NCBI GenBank assembly: GCA_020351895.1
Contig: CP070672.1
Coordinates: 2,204,075-2,216,201 of the forward strand
Length of the DNA stretch: 12,127 bases
Direction: 5' to 3'
Source: Thermoplasmata archaeon
GTDB lineage: Archaea; Thermoplasmatota; Thermoplasmata; GCA-020350865
Both the position numbers and the translations under genes were made by a program. Below are positions 1 through 4,892 of this stretch, one piece after another. The first letter of the stretch is position 1, and every line of letters begins with the position of its first letter. Below the pieces are notes generated by a model. It was given only the letters and a program-made list of their open reading frames with translations. It was not told the DNA's origin and ran no database searches.

Positions 1-27
1 ATTAAATTCTGCTTCTTTGCCTATCAT
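1..27 (-). CDS. 5' end of a gene running off the left edge
   Basis: Nine codons are visible on the minus strand, reading M-I-G-K-E-A-E-F-N. The ATG (25-27) is preceded by a near-perfect Shine-Dalgarno sequence, GAGGTGAT (minus strand, 39-32), with a 4-nt spacer, and by a TATA-like element further out. This makes it a confident start codon. Nine residues are too few to assign a product. It is divergent from the membrane-protein gene at 145. Confidence 0.6.
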
Positions 28-31
28 TTTA

Positions 32-72
32 ATCACCTCTAAGAAAAGTTATGTCAATTGCCCGGTATATAT
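32..72 (-). promoter_or_regulatory. Promoter and SD of the left-edge gene
   Basis: On the minus strand the octamer ATATATAC (72-65) is a good archaeal TATA box. A transcription start about 26 nt downstream would fall near 42, giving a leader of about 15 nt that contains the SD GAGGTGAT (39-32). This gene thus uses a leadered, SD-driven start, while the divergent neighbour looks leaderless. Confidence 0.5.
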
Positions 73-111
73 GGCCGCGAAGGATTTGGCCTCCAAAAAG
101 TTCCCCCCTAG

Positions 112-119
112 TTTAAATA
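112..119 (+). promoter_or_regulatory. TATA box of the 145-1260 gene (leaderless start)
   Basis: TTTAAATA is centred 29.5 nt upstream of the ATG at 145 and there is no SD sequence between them. This matches leaderless archaeal transcription. The gap between this box and the divergent TATA box (65-72) is only about 40 bp, so a protein bound there could affect both genes. Confidence 0.5.
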
Positions 120-144
120 CTAGAAATCCCAAATCCTGAACCAC

Positions 145-1260
145 ATGAAAGAGAACAGATATTTCAAGAACCGGGATATCAGAGCAGTGGAGAACCCTTA
201 TGAGGCATCGTTCGAATTGGCTGATTACTTTGGCAGTTTTTCACGCTCAATGAAATTGAGCCTAAAGGTTCTGGTGGTTCTTTTCGCATATTATTCCATA
301 GTTATTATTGCCGTTATCATCTTCAATTTGGCGTACGGGACCAATTTCGAGTTGAACATATTTTCGGTTTCTTTTTCAATGTTCATGCTCGCCGGTACCA
401 TTACCGCGATAAGACAGCTTATGAAATCCCACAGATTCTTAAAAGACCTGGGATCTCATCAGGACTTGATGCTGAAGATCAAAGAAAAAGCAGATGGTGG
501 TAACTATTACCAAAACGTGAAAAGAGAAATCTACATCAAGGGTAGTCCGATGGAAGGGCTCATGAGACTCATTATCAGCACGTCTTTGTTCTCAAAGAAA
601 ATTGCCCAAACGTTTAAACTTATCATCGGATTCATTTCTGTATGGTTTTTGGCTGGAACAATCTATCTTTCTATCCAGTTCTATAGATTCGGTTCAGATG
701 TTTCATCCTGGAAGCTCGACTGGCTATTGCCGGGAGGAATAGACCTCACGATATCGGTATTAGCTATTATTTTGATATATTTGATTTATGCAAAATTCGA
801 TTTTGTTAGAATTAGATACAAATTCATTGAATATGCAATGACGCAGCCAGTTGAAGAAGTCCCGAAGGGGCAAACTTCGGTTGAAAGGTATAAAAACTTC
901 CTCACATCTAAAAAGGGATACGAGCGATTTGCGAAGAATGAATATTGGGTAAAAGGCGACTACTTCGACGCTGAATTTGATGGAATAAAAGGGAAAGTAT
1001 TTGTAAAATACCTAGAGAAAGTCCCCCAAAAGGAGGATATCCAAACATTCAAGGAACAGGTAATAAATAGGGCTCACAAAAAATCCATAGATCACGCCGT
1101 TATAATCTTCAAAGAGGACCCCAAAGCTCCGCTTTTGGACGAAACCTATACTTTTTTGGTGGACACTCCCATAAAACTGAAGAAGGAGATATGCGCAATT
1201 CAGTTCGCAGTAGAAGGAATGGAAGGAAAATACGATTTCATACCAATGATATCATTTTAA
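145..1260 (+). CDS. Four-helix membrane protein with soluble C-terminal domain, function unknown
   Basis: The 371-residue product has four likely membrane helices, at about 38-64, 69-91, 156-180 and 195-217. A charged loop of about 60 residues separates helices 2 and 3. A soluble C-terminal domain follows (about 245-371), probably cytoplasmic. There is no signal peptide. In the C-terminal domain, an acidic stretch (D275, E277, D279) precedes the strand V285-F-V-K288-Y, and a second hydrophobic strand (A318-V-I-I-F) follows an amphipathic helix. This order loosely recalls a nuclease-like alpha/beta fold, but the match is weak and I do not assign activity. The ATG at 145 suits a leaderless start. 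The 3' end overlaps the convergent regulator gene by 9 bp. I do not recognise the family. Confidence 0.8.
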   Translation: MKENRYFKNRDIRAVENPYEASFELADYFGSFSRSMKLSLKVLVVLFAYYSIVIIAVIIFNLAYGTNFELNIFSVSFSMFMLAGTITAIRQLMKSHRFLKDLGSHQDLMLKIKEKADGGNYYQNVKREIYIKGSPMEGLMRLIISTSLFSKKIAQTFKLIIGFISVWFLAGTIYLSIQFYRFGSDVSSWKLDWLLPGGIDLTISVLAIILIYLIYAKFDFVRIRYKFIEYAMTQPVEEVPKGQTSVERYKNFLTSKKGYERFAKNEYWVKGDYFDAEFDGIKGKVFVKYLEKVPQKEDIQTFKEQVINRAHKKSIDHAVIIFKEDPKAPLLDETYTFLVDTPIKLKKEICAIQFAVEGMEGKYDFIPMISF

Positions 1261-1647
1261 TTTCTCGAACCAGATGGGTAGCTGCCTATATTTATAATGC
1301 TGGATTATATGTTCACTGAACATCTCCCAGTAGAATTCATTGAACTTCTTGACATGCAACAGGCCTTTTTTGGTTATTTTGATATTATATCTGTCTTCCA
1401 GGCGCACGCTCTCGATTAAACCCTCCTTTTCCAGCTTCGAAAGAACCTTATTGGTCATGTAATTGTTGGATTTAATTTCATATTTTATATCACCTTTACT
1501 CACTCCCTTTTGTTGGGCCAATATATCATTGACCTTATCTTCCTCCCAATCTTGGTACACATTGATGTTGAGCTCGGCAACTAGTCGGTTCAGTGCAAAA
1601 CTACAGTAAAGTTCGTAACTTTTATATGATTTTTCCTTTGGGCTCAC
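1252..1647 (-). CDS. Small winged-helix transcriptional regulator (MarR-like)
   Basis: This 131-residue protein is the size of a single wHTH regulator. Residues about 15-50 form the first helices. About 58-77 (Y-M-T-N-K-V-L-S-K-L-E-K-E-G-L-I) look like the recognition helix running into the wing, and 78-93 (R-L-E-D-R-Y-N-I-K-I-T-K-K-G) look like the beta wing. A C-terminal helix rich in H and Y follows. This layout is typical of archaeal MarR-type dimers. The start is a GTG. An upstream ATG at 1657 is out of frame, and an AT-rich TATA-like element sits 29.5 nt before the GTG, consistent with a leaderless message. Its last 9 bp overlap the end of the convergent membrane-protein gene. Its target is unknown; autoregulation is possible. 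Confidence 0.78.
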   Translation of the reverse strand: MSPKEKSYKSYELYCSFALNRLVAELNINVYQDWEEDKVNDILAQQKGVSKGDIKYEIKSNNYMTNKVLSKLEKEGLIESVRLEDRYNIKITKKGLLHVKKFNEFYWEMFSEHIIQHYKYRQLPIWFEKLK

Positions 1648-1672
1648 AATTTTCCATATTGAATATAATAAT

Positions 1673-1680
1673 AATATATT
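1673..1680 (-). promoter_or_regulatory. TATA-like element of the wHTH gene
   Basis: AATATATT on the minus strand is centred 29.5 nt from the GTG at 1647, the same spacing as at 145 and 3381. The surrounding 20 bp are almost pure A/T, so the exact octamer is uncertain. Confidence 0.4.
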
Positions 1681-1963
1681 TTTTCAATCCCCATCCTCTT
1701 CATTTTCTCTTCAATTTCGGGCTCCACAGGTTCCCCCATCCCCTCTCTGAATGCAAAAACCACACCCACCTGTCTTTGGCCTAAGCAAAGGCTTGATGGT
1801 AAAAGATTTGGGTGGAGAGCGATGGACACAGTGGTGGGAACTGGTCATTCAACATATTGACCATCATGATTCTTTTTGCCCGTCCAACAAACTCATTCGC
1901 CGAAAATTGGATCCAAAATATAGGGGATCTCACTCCCTTTTTTAAAAGTCTAATACCAAAAGT

Positions 1964-1971
1964 TTTATATA
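1964..1971 (+). promoter_or_regulatory. TATA box of the first MNT-HEPN cassette
   Basis: TTTATATA, preceded by a purine-rich BRE-like stretch, is centred 31.5 nt before the GTG at 1999. Predicted transcription start is about 1993-1996, giving an almost leaderless message. The first operator half-site begins one base after this box. Confidence 0.6.
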
Positions 1972-1972
1972 T

Positions 1973-2017
1973 TGAACGGTGGTTCACTTTACTGAACGGT
2001 GGTTCATTTGATTGAAC
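1973..2017 (+). promoter_or_regulatory. Phased five-half-site operator of the first MNT-HEPN cassette
   Basis: The 14-bp palindrome TGAAC-GGTG-GTTCA occurs twice without mismatch, at 1973-1986 and 1993-2006. A fifth half-site TGAAC follows at 2013-2017. The layout is TGAAC-N4-GTTCA-N6-TGAAC-N4-GTTCA-N6-TGAAC, so equivalent half-sites repeat every 20 bp, about two helical turns, on one DNA face. The array runs from the edge of the TATA box through the predicted transcription start and the GTG codon, where a bound protein would block initiation. The wHTH domain of the encoded MNT protein is the obvious candidate ligand (inference). Confidence 0.72.
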
Positions 2018-2568
2018 TGTTTGAAAAATATGTTGATTGGAAGATATTAGCTCATTTTCTTGAGCAGCCCACTCGCTCATTTTACGTGAAGGAGCTGGCG
2101 CGGATTTTGGAGGTTAGCCCGGGAAGTGTCAGCTCTGCACTTAAAAGATTTAAAGAATGGGGATTGGTAGAAAAAGAAGAAAAGGGTCAAACCCATCTTT
2201 ACAAACTCAATAACGAGTTGGTAATCATAAAAGAACTTAAAACAGCGTTCATGTTGATACAATTACAGGAAATAGGCTTCGTGGACCAACTATTAAAAAT
2301 TGACGATAATATAATATCAATAGCCTTATACGGAAGTTATGCAACAGGTGAATACGACGAAAAAAGCGATCTGGATGTTTTATTAATAGCACCTTCGAAA
2401 CTGGAGCTTAATAAATTTATCGAGCATATTGAAAAGAAATTAAAAAGAGCTGTGAGCATTGAAGTGTTTTCAATAGGTCAATGGAACAAATTAAAGGAAC
2501 GAGAGGATCCCTTTTACAGCAATGTCATGATGAATCATATTTTACTGTATGGCAGTGAACTAATATGA
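1999..2568 (+). CDS. wHTH-MNT nucleotidyltransferase, antitoxin-type partner of a HEPN protein
   Basis: This 189-residue protein has two domains. Residues 1-75 form a wHTH: helices F-Y-V-K-E-L-A-R and S-P-G-S-V-S-S-A-L-K-R, then a wing ending H-L-Y-K-L. Residues about 105-189 form a minimal nucleotidyltransferase (MNT) domain. They carry the signature G112-S113 then S-D124-L-D126, and a possible third acidic residue at E155 (S-I-E-V-F). In characterised MntA/HepT pairs the MNT protein neutralises the HEPN toxin by AMPylating it; the same role is inferred here. The fused wHTH suggests it also represses its own promoter. The start is GTG 1999; TTG 2008 is an alternative. It overlaps the HEPN gene by 4 bp (ATGA), implying coupled translation. 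Confidence 0.87.
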   Translation: MVHLIELFEKYVDWKILAHFLEQPTRSFYVKELARILEVSPGSVSSALKRFKEWGLVEKEEKGQTHLYKLNNELVIIKELKTAFMLIQLQEIGFVDQLLKIDDNIISIALYGSYATGEYDEKSDLDVLLIAPSKLELNKFIEHIEKKLKRAVSIEVFSIGQWNKLKEREDPFYSNVMMNHILLYGSELI

Positions 2569-2975
2569 ACCTTAAAGAATGTTACGACCAGGGATTACTT
2601 AAACGAATACGACCTCAACCAGAAGCGGCGAAAAAGGAAATCGAAAAGGCAAAGGAGTATCTCGAAAAGGCAAGAAAAAATTACGAAATAGATGTTCATG
2701 ATATCACAGTCGTTGCCGCTTATACAGCTATGTTCCATGCAGCGCGATCTCTGCTTTTTGTAGATGGTATAAAAGAACGAAGCCATATCTGTATTGTGTT
2801 ATATTTGAAATCAAAATACCCCAAATTGGACCATCATATTCGCGTCTTGGATTCCTATAGGAGATTTCGACATACAGCCTTGTATGCCTTGGATGTGAGA
2901 ATCAGTGGGAACGAGGCAGAAGTAGCTTTAAAATTAGCTGATGAGTTTATAACAGAAATCGAGAAAAATATTTAG
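2565..2975 (+). CDS. HEPN-domain protein, toxin-type partner of the first MNT
   Basis: The 136-residue all-helical protein has the size and pattern of HEPN proteins. A charged first helix (about 18-40) leads to the conserved A-A-Y-T-A-M-F-H-A-A-R-S-L-L core (51-64), then R-R-F-R-H-T-A-L-Y (99-107). HEPN RNases usually carry Rx4-6H. Here the nearest pairs are R99-x3-H103 and the adjacent R102-H103, so the spacing deviates and RNase activity is uncertain. Y107, near H103, could be a target for AMPylation by the upstream MNT. The gene is the second of a two-gene operon with ATGA overlap and no SD of its own, so translation probably depends on the MNT gene. The role as RNase toxin is inferred from the family. 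Confidence 0.83.
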   Translation: MNLKECYDQGLLKRIRPQPEAAKKEIEKAKEYLEKARKNYEIDVHDITVVAAYTAMFHAARSLLFVDGIKERSHICIVLYLKSKYPKLDHHIRVLDSYRRFRHTALYALDVRISGNEAEVALKLADEFITEIEKNI

Positions 2976-2998
2976 ATAGATTCGATGGAATTCTCATA

Positions 2999-3004
2999 TT
3001 TTTT
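2999..3004 (+). terminator. Oligo-T terminator after the first HEPN gene
   Basis: A six-T run lies 24 nt after the HEPN stop codon, followed by a pyrimidine-rich tract. Archaeal RNA polymerase commonly stops at such T-runs. No strong stem-loop is present. Confidence 0.35.
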
Positions 3005-3083
3005 ATTCTCTCTCTACCTTTAAGAGTTAAGCTATTTATTCCTTAATCCACCCTCCTTACCTCCCCCCAAGCCTTGCTTCCAC

Positions 3084-3132
3084 CGTTTCCCTTAATCTCC
3101 CAATCCACCGACACGCCCCCTTTTTGCGCGCC
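3084..3132 (+). repeat. Direct repeat copy 1, left of the second MNT-HEPN cassette
   Basis: This 49-bp segment starts CGTTTCCCT, contains CCCAATCCA and CGACACGCCC, and ends GCGCGCC. It matches 4694-4740 in the same orientation at about 40 of 49 aligned positions with two small gaps (hand count). The two copies bracket the second MNT-HEPN cassette. Confidence 0.6.
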
Positions 3133-3156
3133 CAAACAGACCTACCTTACCACTCT

Positions 3157-3266
3157 TGGAAATCCGTATAGCCAGCATAAATAAATATCTGTCCAATCTG
3201 CATAAGGTAAAATCCCAAATCCGTCCGATTTGTATACGGTAATCATGGTCCAATCTGTGTAAGGTG
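3157..3266 (+). repeat. Imperfect tandem ~19-bp repeats
   Basis: Three clear copies of a motif like GTCCAATCTG-YRTAAGGTR begin at 3191, 3223 and 3248. A more degenerate copy begins at 3157. Start-to-start distances are 34, 32 and 25 bp. They lie about 80 bp upstream of the second cassette's TATA box and overlap the decayed minus-strand frame. They could be regulator sites or sequence duplicated inside a former gene. Spacing and length do not fit a CRISPR array. Confidence 0.45.
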
Positions 3267-3347
3267 CGATACCTATGGTTGATCTGAATTCCTTGAAGAG
3301 GCTTTTCCTTCCTAAATCCTATCATACCAAAATTAGCTACCAACACA

Positions 3348-3376
3348 TTTAAGTAACTCTTTACTCATATGAGTAA
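3348..3376 (+). promoter_or_regulatory. TATA box and phased operator of the second MNT-HEPN cassette
   Basis: The TATA-like TTTAAGTA (3348-3355) is centred 29.5 nt before the ATG at 3381. A perfect 16-bp palindrome, TTACTCAT-ATGAGTAA, covers 3361-3376. A third half-site AGTAA (3352-3356) overlaps the TATA box. The half-sites are AGTAA-N4-TTACT-N6-AGTAA, with equivalent sites 20 bp apart. This is the geometry of the first cassette's operator, with a different half-site sequence. Repression by the encoded wHTH-MNT protein is inferred. Confidence 0.65.
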
Positions 3377-3380
3377 TGTT

Positions 3381-3971
3381 ATGCTCAACGAAAATGTCTT
3401 CAAGGTGTTGTCCTTATTCACAGGTGACTATCAAAAGGAGGTATACGGCAGAGAAGCGGCCCGTGAACTGGAGATGATTCAAAAGAGCGTTTCGAATGTC
3501 CTTTTACGCCTTGAAAATGAAAATATTCTGAGATCGAAAATAGAGGGGAGAAATAAGGTATATAGATTGAATCTTTCTAATCCTGCACTGATGCATATTC
3601 TTTCCATTGTGGAGGAGGAAAAAGCTGTCCGTTTCAGAGAGAATTCAGGACTTGGCAGGGATTTCGTAGATGAGATATTGAAGAGCAAAAGCCCTCTAAT
3701 AATAATCTTTGGTAGCTATGCAGATGGAACCCAAAAGAAGAATTCTGATATAGATATTTTAGCACTTTCGCCTTTTGATGCCGACTTATCAGATGTCCAA
3801 AAATTCTATAAGATCAAAGCTAGTGTGAAGGAGTACACCGAGGAGGAACTTAAAGAGGCTCTTAAAAGTGGAGATTATCTTATCACAGAGGTATTGAAAA
3901 AACACATAGTGTTGGTTGGCTCGGATCTGTTTGTTAAAATGGTATTGGAGGTCCTTCATGAACGAAGATGA
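3381..3971 (+). CDS. Second wHTH-MNT nucleotidyltransferase, antitoxin-type
   Basis: Two domains are seen (numbering from the ATG at 3369, which gives 200 residues). The wHTH spans about 1-70, with G-R-E-A-A-R-E-L and the recognition helix I-Q-K-S-V-S-N-V-L-L-R-L, then the wing ending N-K-V-Y-R-L. The MNT domain spans about 108-185, with G115-S116 and S-D127-I-D129 and a possible third acidic residue at E155. I prefer ATG 3381 (196 residues) because it lies 29.5 nt from the TATA centre. ATG 3369 is only 17.5 nt away and sits in the operator palindrome, so a message starting near 3377 would lack it. The predicted role matches the first MNT: AMPylation-type neutralisation of the overlapping HEPN protein and autoregulation. 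The two MNT proteins share layout but little sequence, so this is not a recent duplication. Confidence 0.86.
   Translation: MLNENVFKVLSLFTGDYQKEVYGREAARELEMIQKSVSNVLLRLENENILRSKIEGRNKVYRLNLSNPALMHILSIVEEEKAVRFRENSGLGRDFVDEILKSKSPLIIIFGSYADGTQKKNSDIDILALSPFDADLSDVQKFYKIKASVKEYTEEELKEALKSGDYLITEVLKKHIVLVGSDLFVKMVLEVLHERR
3947..3952 (+). promoter_or_regulatory. Shine-Dalgarno site fixing the second HEPN start
   Basis: GGAGGT lies inside the end of the MNT gene, five bases before the ATG at 3958. It favours that ATG over the upstream in-frame ATG at 3916, which would give a 14-residue extension (M-A-R-I-C-L-L-K-W-Y) with no SD and no HEPN-like character. Confidence 0.7.
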
Positions 3972-4464
3972 GCGGAAGATACAATGGTGCCTTAAAAAAG
4001 AGCGGGGAATCTCGTTGGTTTCCCCAAATGATAACCTGGCAAAAGCTTATATTGCCAAGGCGAAAGAATCGGCTGATGTCATGCGCATCATACAAAATAA
4101 AAGCTCAGCTTGGGCAATGTCTGCATGTTATTATTCCATGTATTATTCACTATATGCAGTTATGATGGGGTTGGGTGTGAAAAGCGAGATACACTCTTGC
4201 TCAATAACATTTATGCGATATGCATTAAAAGAATATTATAACGAAACAGATGTTCAGCATTTGGAGCGAGCATTCGAAGCGAGGATAGACCAACAATATT
4301 ATATAAGAAAAATTCCCAAATCAGAAAAACTTCAAGAACTATTTGATAACGCCATTATATTCTATGAGAAATCTCAAAAGGCGCTTTCACAGATCGATGA
4401 AGATTTCACAAGTTCTGTGAGAGAGAAGATACGTTTACTTGATAAGAAAGGGAAAAGGTATTGA
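3958..4464 (+). CDS. Second HEPN-domain protein, toxin-type partner
   Basis: From ATG 3958 the protein has 168 residues. It is helical, with the HEPN core N-L-A-K-A-Y-I-A-K-A-K (26-36) and A-C-Y-Y-S-M-Y-Y-S-L-Y-A-V (57-69). At the catalytic position it reads A-R109-I-D-Q-Q-Y114-Y: Rx4 is kept but the histidine is replaced by tyrosine. Family knowledge links the R/H pair to RNase activity, so this protein may be catalytically impaired, use other residues, or present the tyrosine for AMPylation. It overlaps the MNT gene by 14 bp and has its own strong SD, unlike the first HEPN. A basic tail (D-K-K-G-K-R-Y) ends the protein, and a seven-T run follows the stop. Confidence 0.82.
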   Translation: MNEDERKIQWCLKKERGISLVSPNDNLAKAYIAKAKESADVMRIIQNKSSAWAMSACYYSMYYSLYAVMMGLGVKSEIHSCSITFMRYALKEYYNETDVQHLERAFEARIDQQYYIRKIPKSEKLQELFDNAIIFYEKSQKALSQIDEDFTSSVREKIRLLDKKGKRY

Positions 4465-4465
4465 C

Positions 4466-4472
4466 TTTTTTT
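4466..4472 (+). terminator. Oligo-T terminator after the second HEPN gene
   Basis: Seven T residues begin one base after the TGA stop, followed by a long pyrimidine-rich tract. This is a plausible archaeal terminator for the second cassette. Confidence 0.45.
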
Positions 4473-4693
4473 CCTTTACCTTACCTTTTAAACCTCTCTC
4501 ACCACAACCTTTGCATTCCCTCTCCCTCCGCTCACCCCTCATCTCAGCAGTTCCCTAAAATCCTTTACGAACTGTTAGCGTTACATTGTATACAAGATAC
4601 GAGCGTTAACTCGCACAGATGGCATACCAAATATGAGCGTTATTGCCTGATCAATCATCCAAAAATCCTACTCTTCTCGTAACCAACTCGTGG

Positions 4694-4740
4694 CGTTTCC
4701 CTGACCCCCCAATCCAGCGACACGCCCGAATTTGCGCGCC
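4694..4740 (+). repeat. Direct repeat copy 2, right of the second MNT-HEPN cassette
   Basis: This 47-bp partner of 3084-3132 has the same orientation. Read on the minus strand, both copies encode a similar peptide (G-V-S-V/L-D-W). Copy 2 is preceded by Q-F-R-M-V-I-R, and copy 1's frame has F-P-R-V-V-R at a similar place. They may therefore be two decayed 3' ends of one gene family, not a mobile-element terminus. Confidence 0.55.
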
Positions 4741-4892
4741 TTATAACCATTCGAAATTGGGCATAGGCCTATTTCTTAGTTCCTGGGATAGAAGTTGATG
4801 TGGTTAGAGAATTTGTTAACGAAAGTAACTCGATAGTTGCAACTAAATGAAATGTTTTAATTCGAAATTCAATTTTTGTATTTACGGTCTAC

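Larger units (their letters stand above)
1648..1998. other. Intergenic region without a supportable gene
   Basis: About 350 bp lie between divergent genes. The left end holds the promoter of the wHTH gene and the right end holds the TATA box and operator of the first MNT gene. Short open frames exist on both strands of the middle part, but none has an RBS, promoter or recognisable motif. A six-T run (1938-1943) could end plus-strand transcription. The middle part may be eroded coding DNA; I cannot show it. Confidence 0.4.
3043..3318 (-). pseudogene. Decayed reading frame with an internal TAG, unknown family
   Basis: On the minus strand one frame reads for 91 codons from 3318 to the TAA at 3043-3045, broken only by a TAG at 3142-3144. 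The part before the TAG contains P-Y-T-D-W-T and P-Y-A-D-W-T, 19 residues apart, and ends Y-G-F-P-R-V-V-R. The part after it contains G-V-S-V-D-W-E-I-K-G-N. There is no start codon near the 5' end and no RBS. The 3' part resembles the translation of the repeat at 4694-4740 (G-V-S-L-D-W-G), which suggests common descent from a coding gene. I do not recognise the family. Chance openness of a GC-richer stretch is the main alternative. Confidence 0.33.
4465..4892. other. Intergenic region between the HEPN cassette and the surface-protein genes
   Basis: About 430 bp separate two convergent genes. The region contains the terminator, a pyrimidine-rich plus strand (to about 4560), a 10-bp palindrome TTGTATACAA (4586-4595), three copies of AGCGTTA (4577, 4602, 4636; spacing 25 and 34 bp), and the direct repeat copy 2 (4694-4740). 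An open plus-strand frame of 73 codons at 4461 has low-complexity P/S/H composition and no RBS, so I do not call a gene. Confidence 0.45.

Noticed and set aside
1644..1829. Minus-strand 61-codon frame upstream of the small wHTH gene
   Set aside because: It overlaps the wHTH promoter, has no RBS or TATA box, and shows low-complexity composition (Y-Y-Y-Y end). It might be eroded coding DNA but cannot be supported.
1751..1945. Plus-strand 64-codon frame in the first intergenic region
   Set aside because: No promoter or SD at the proposed start and no recognisable motif. Competing frames of similar length overlap it on both strands.
3157..3266. Possible CRISPR array
   Set aside because: Repeats are imperfect, only 19 bp, with uneven 6-15 bp gaps, and no cas genes are in the window.
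3092..3346. 84-codon minus-strand frame beginning at ATG 3346
   Set aside because: It overlaps another minus frame with more protein-like composition, and its R/H/I-rich translation shows no domain. Its start lies inside the second cassette's promoter.
3369..3380. ATG 3369 as start of the second MNT gene
   Set aside because: It sits at the centre of the operator palindrome, only 17.5 nt from the TATA centre. It stays possible if transcription starts further upstream.
4461..4682. Plus-strand 73-codon frame after the second HEPN gene
   Set aside because: It begins within the HEPN stop region, directly before a T-run terminator, with P/S/H low complexity and no RBS of its own.
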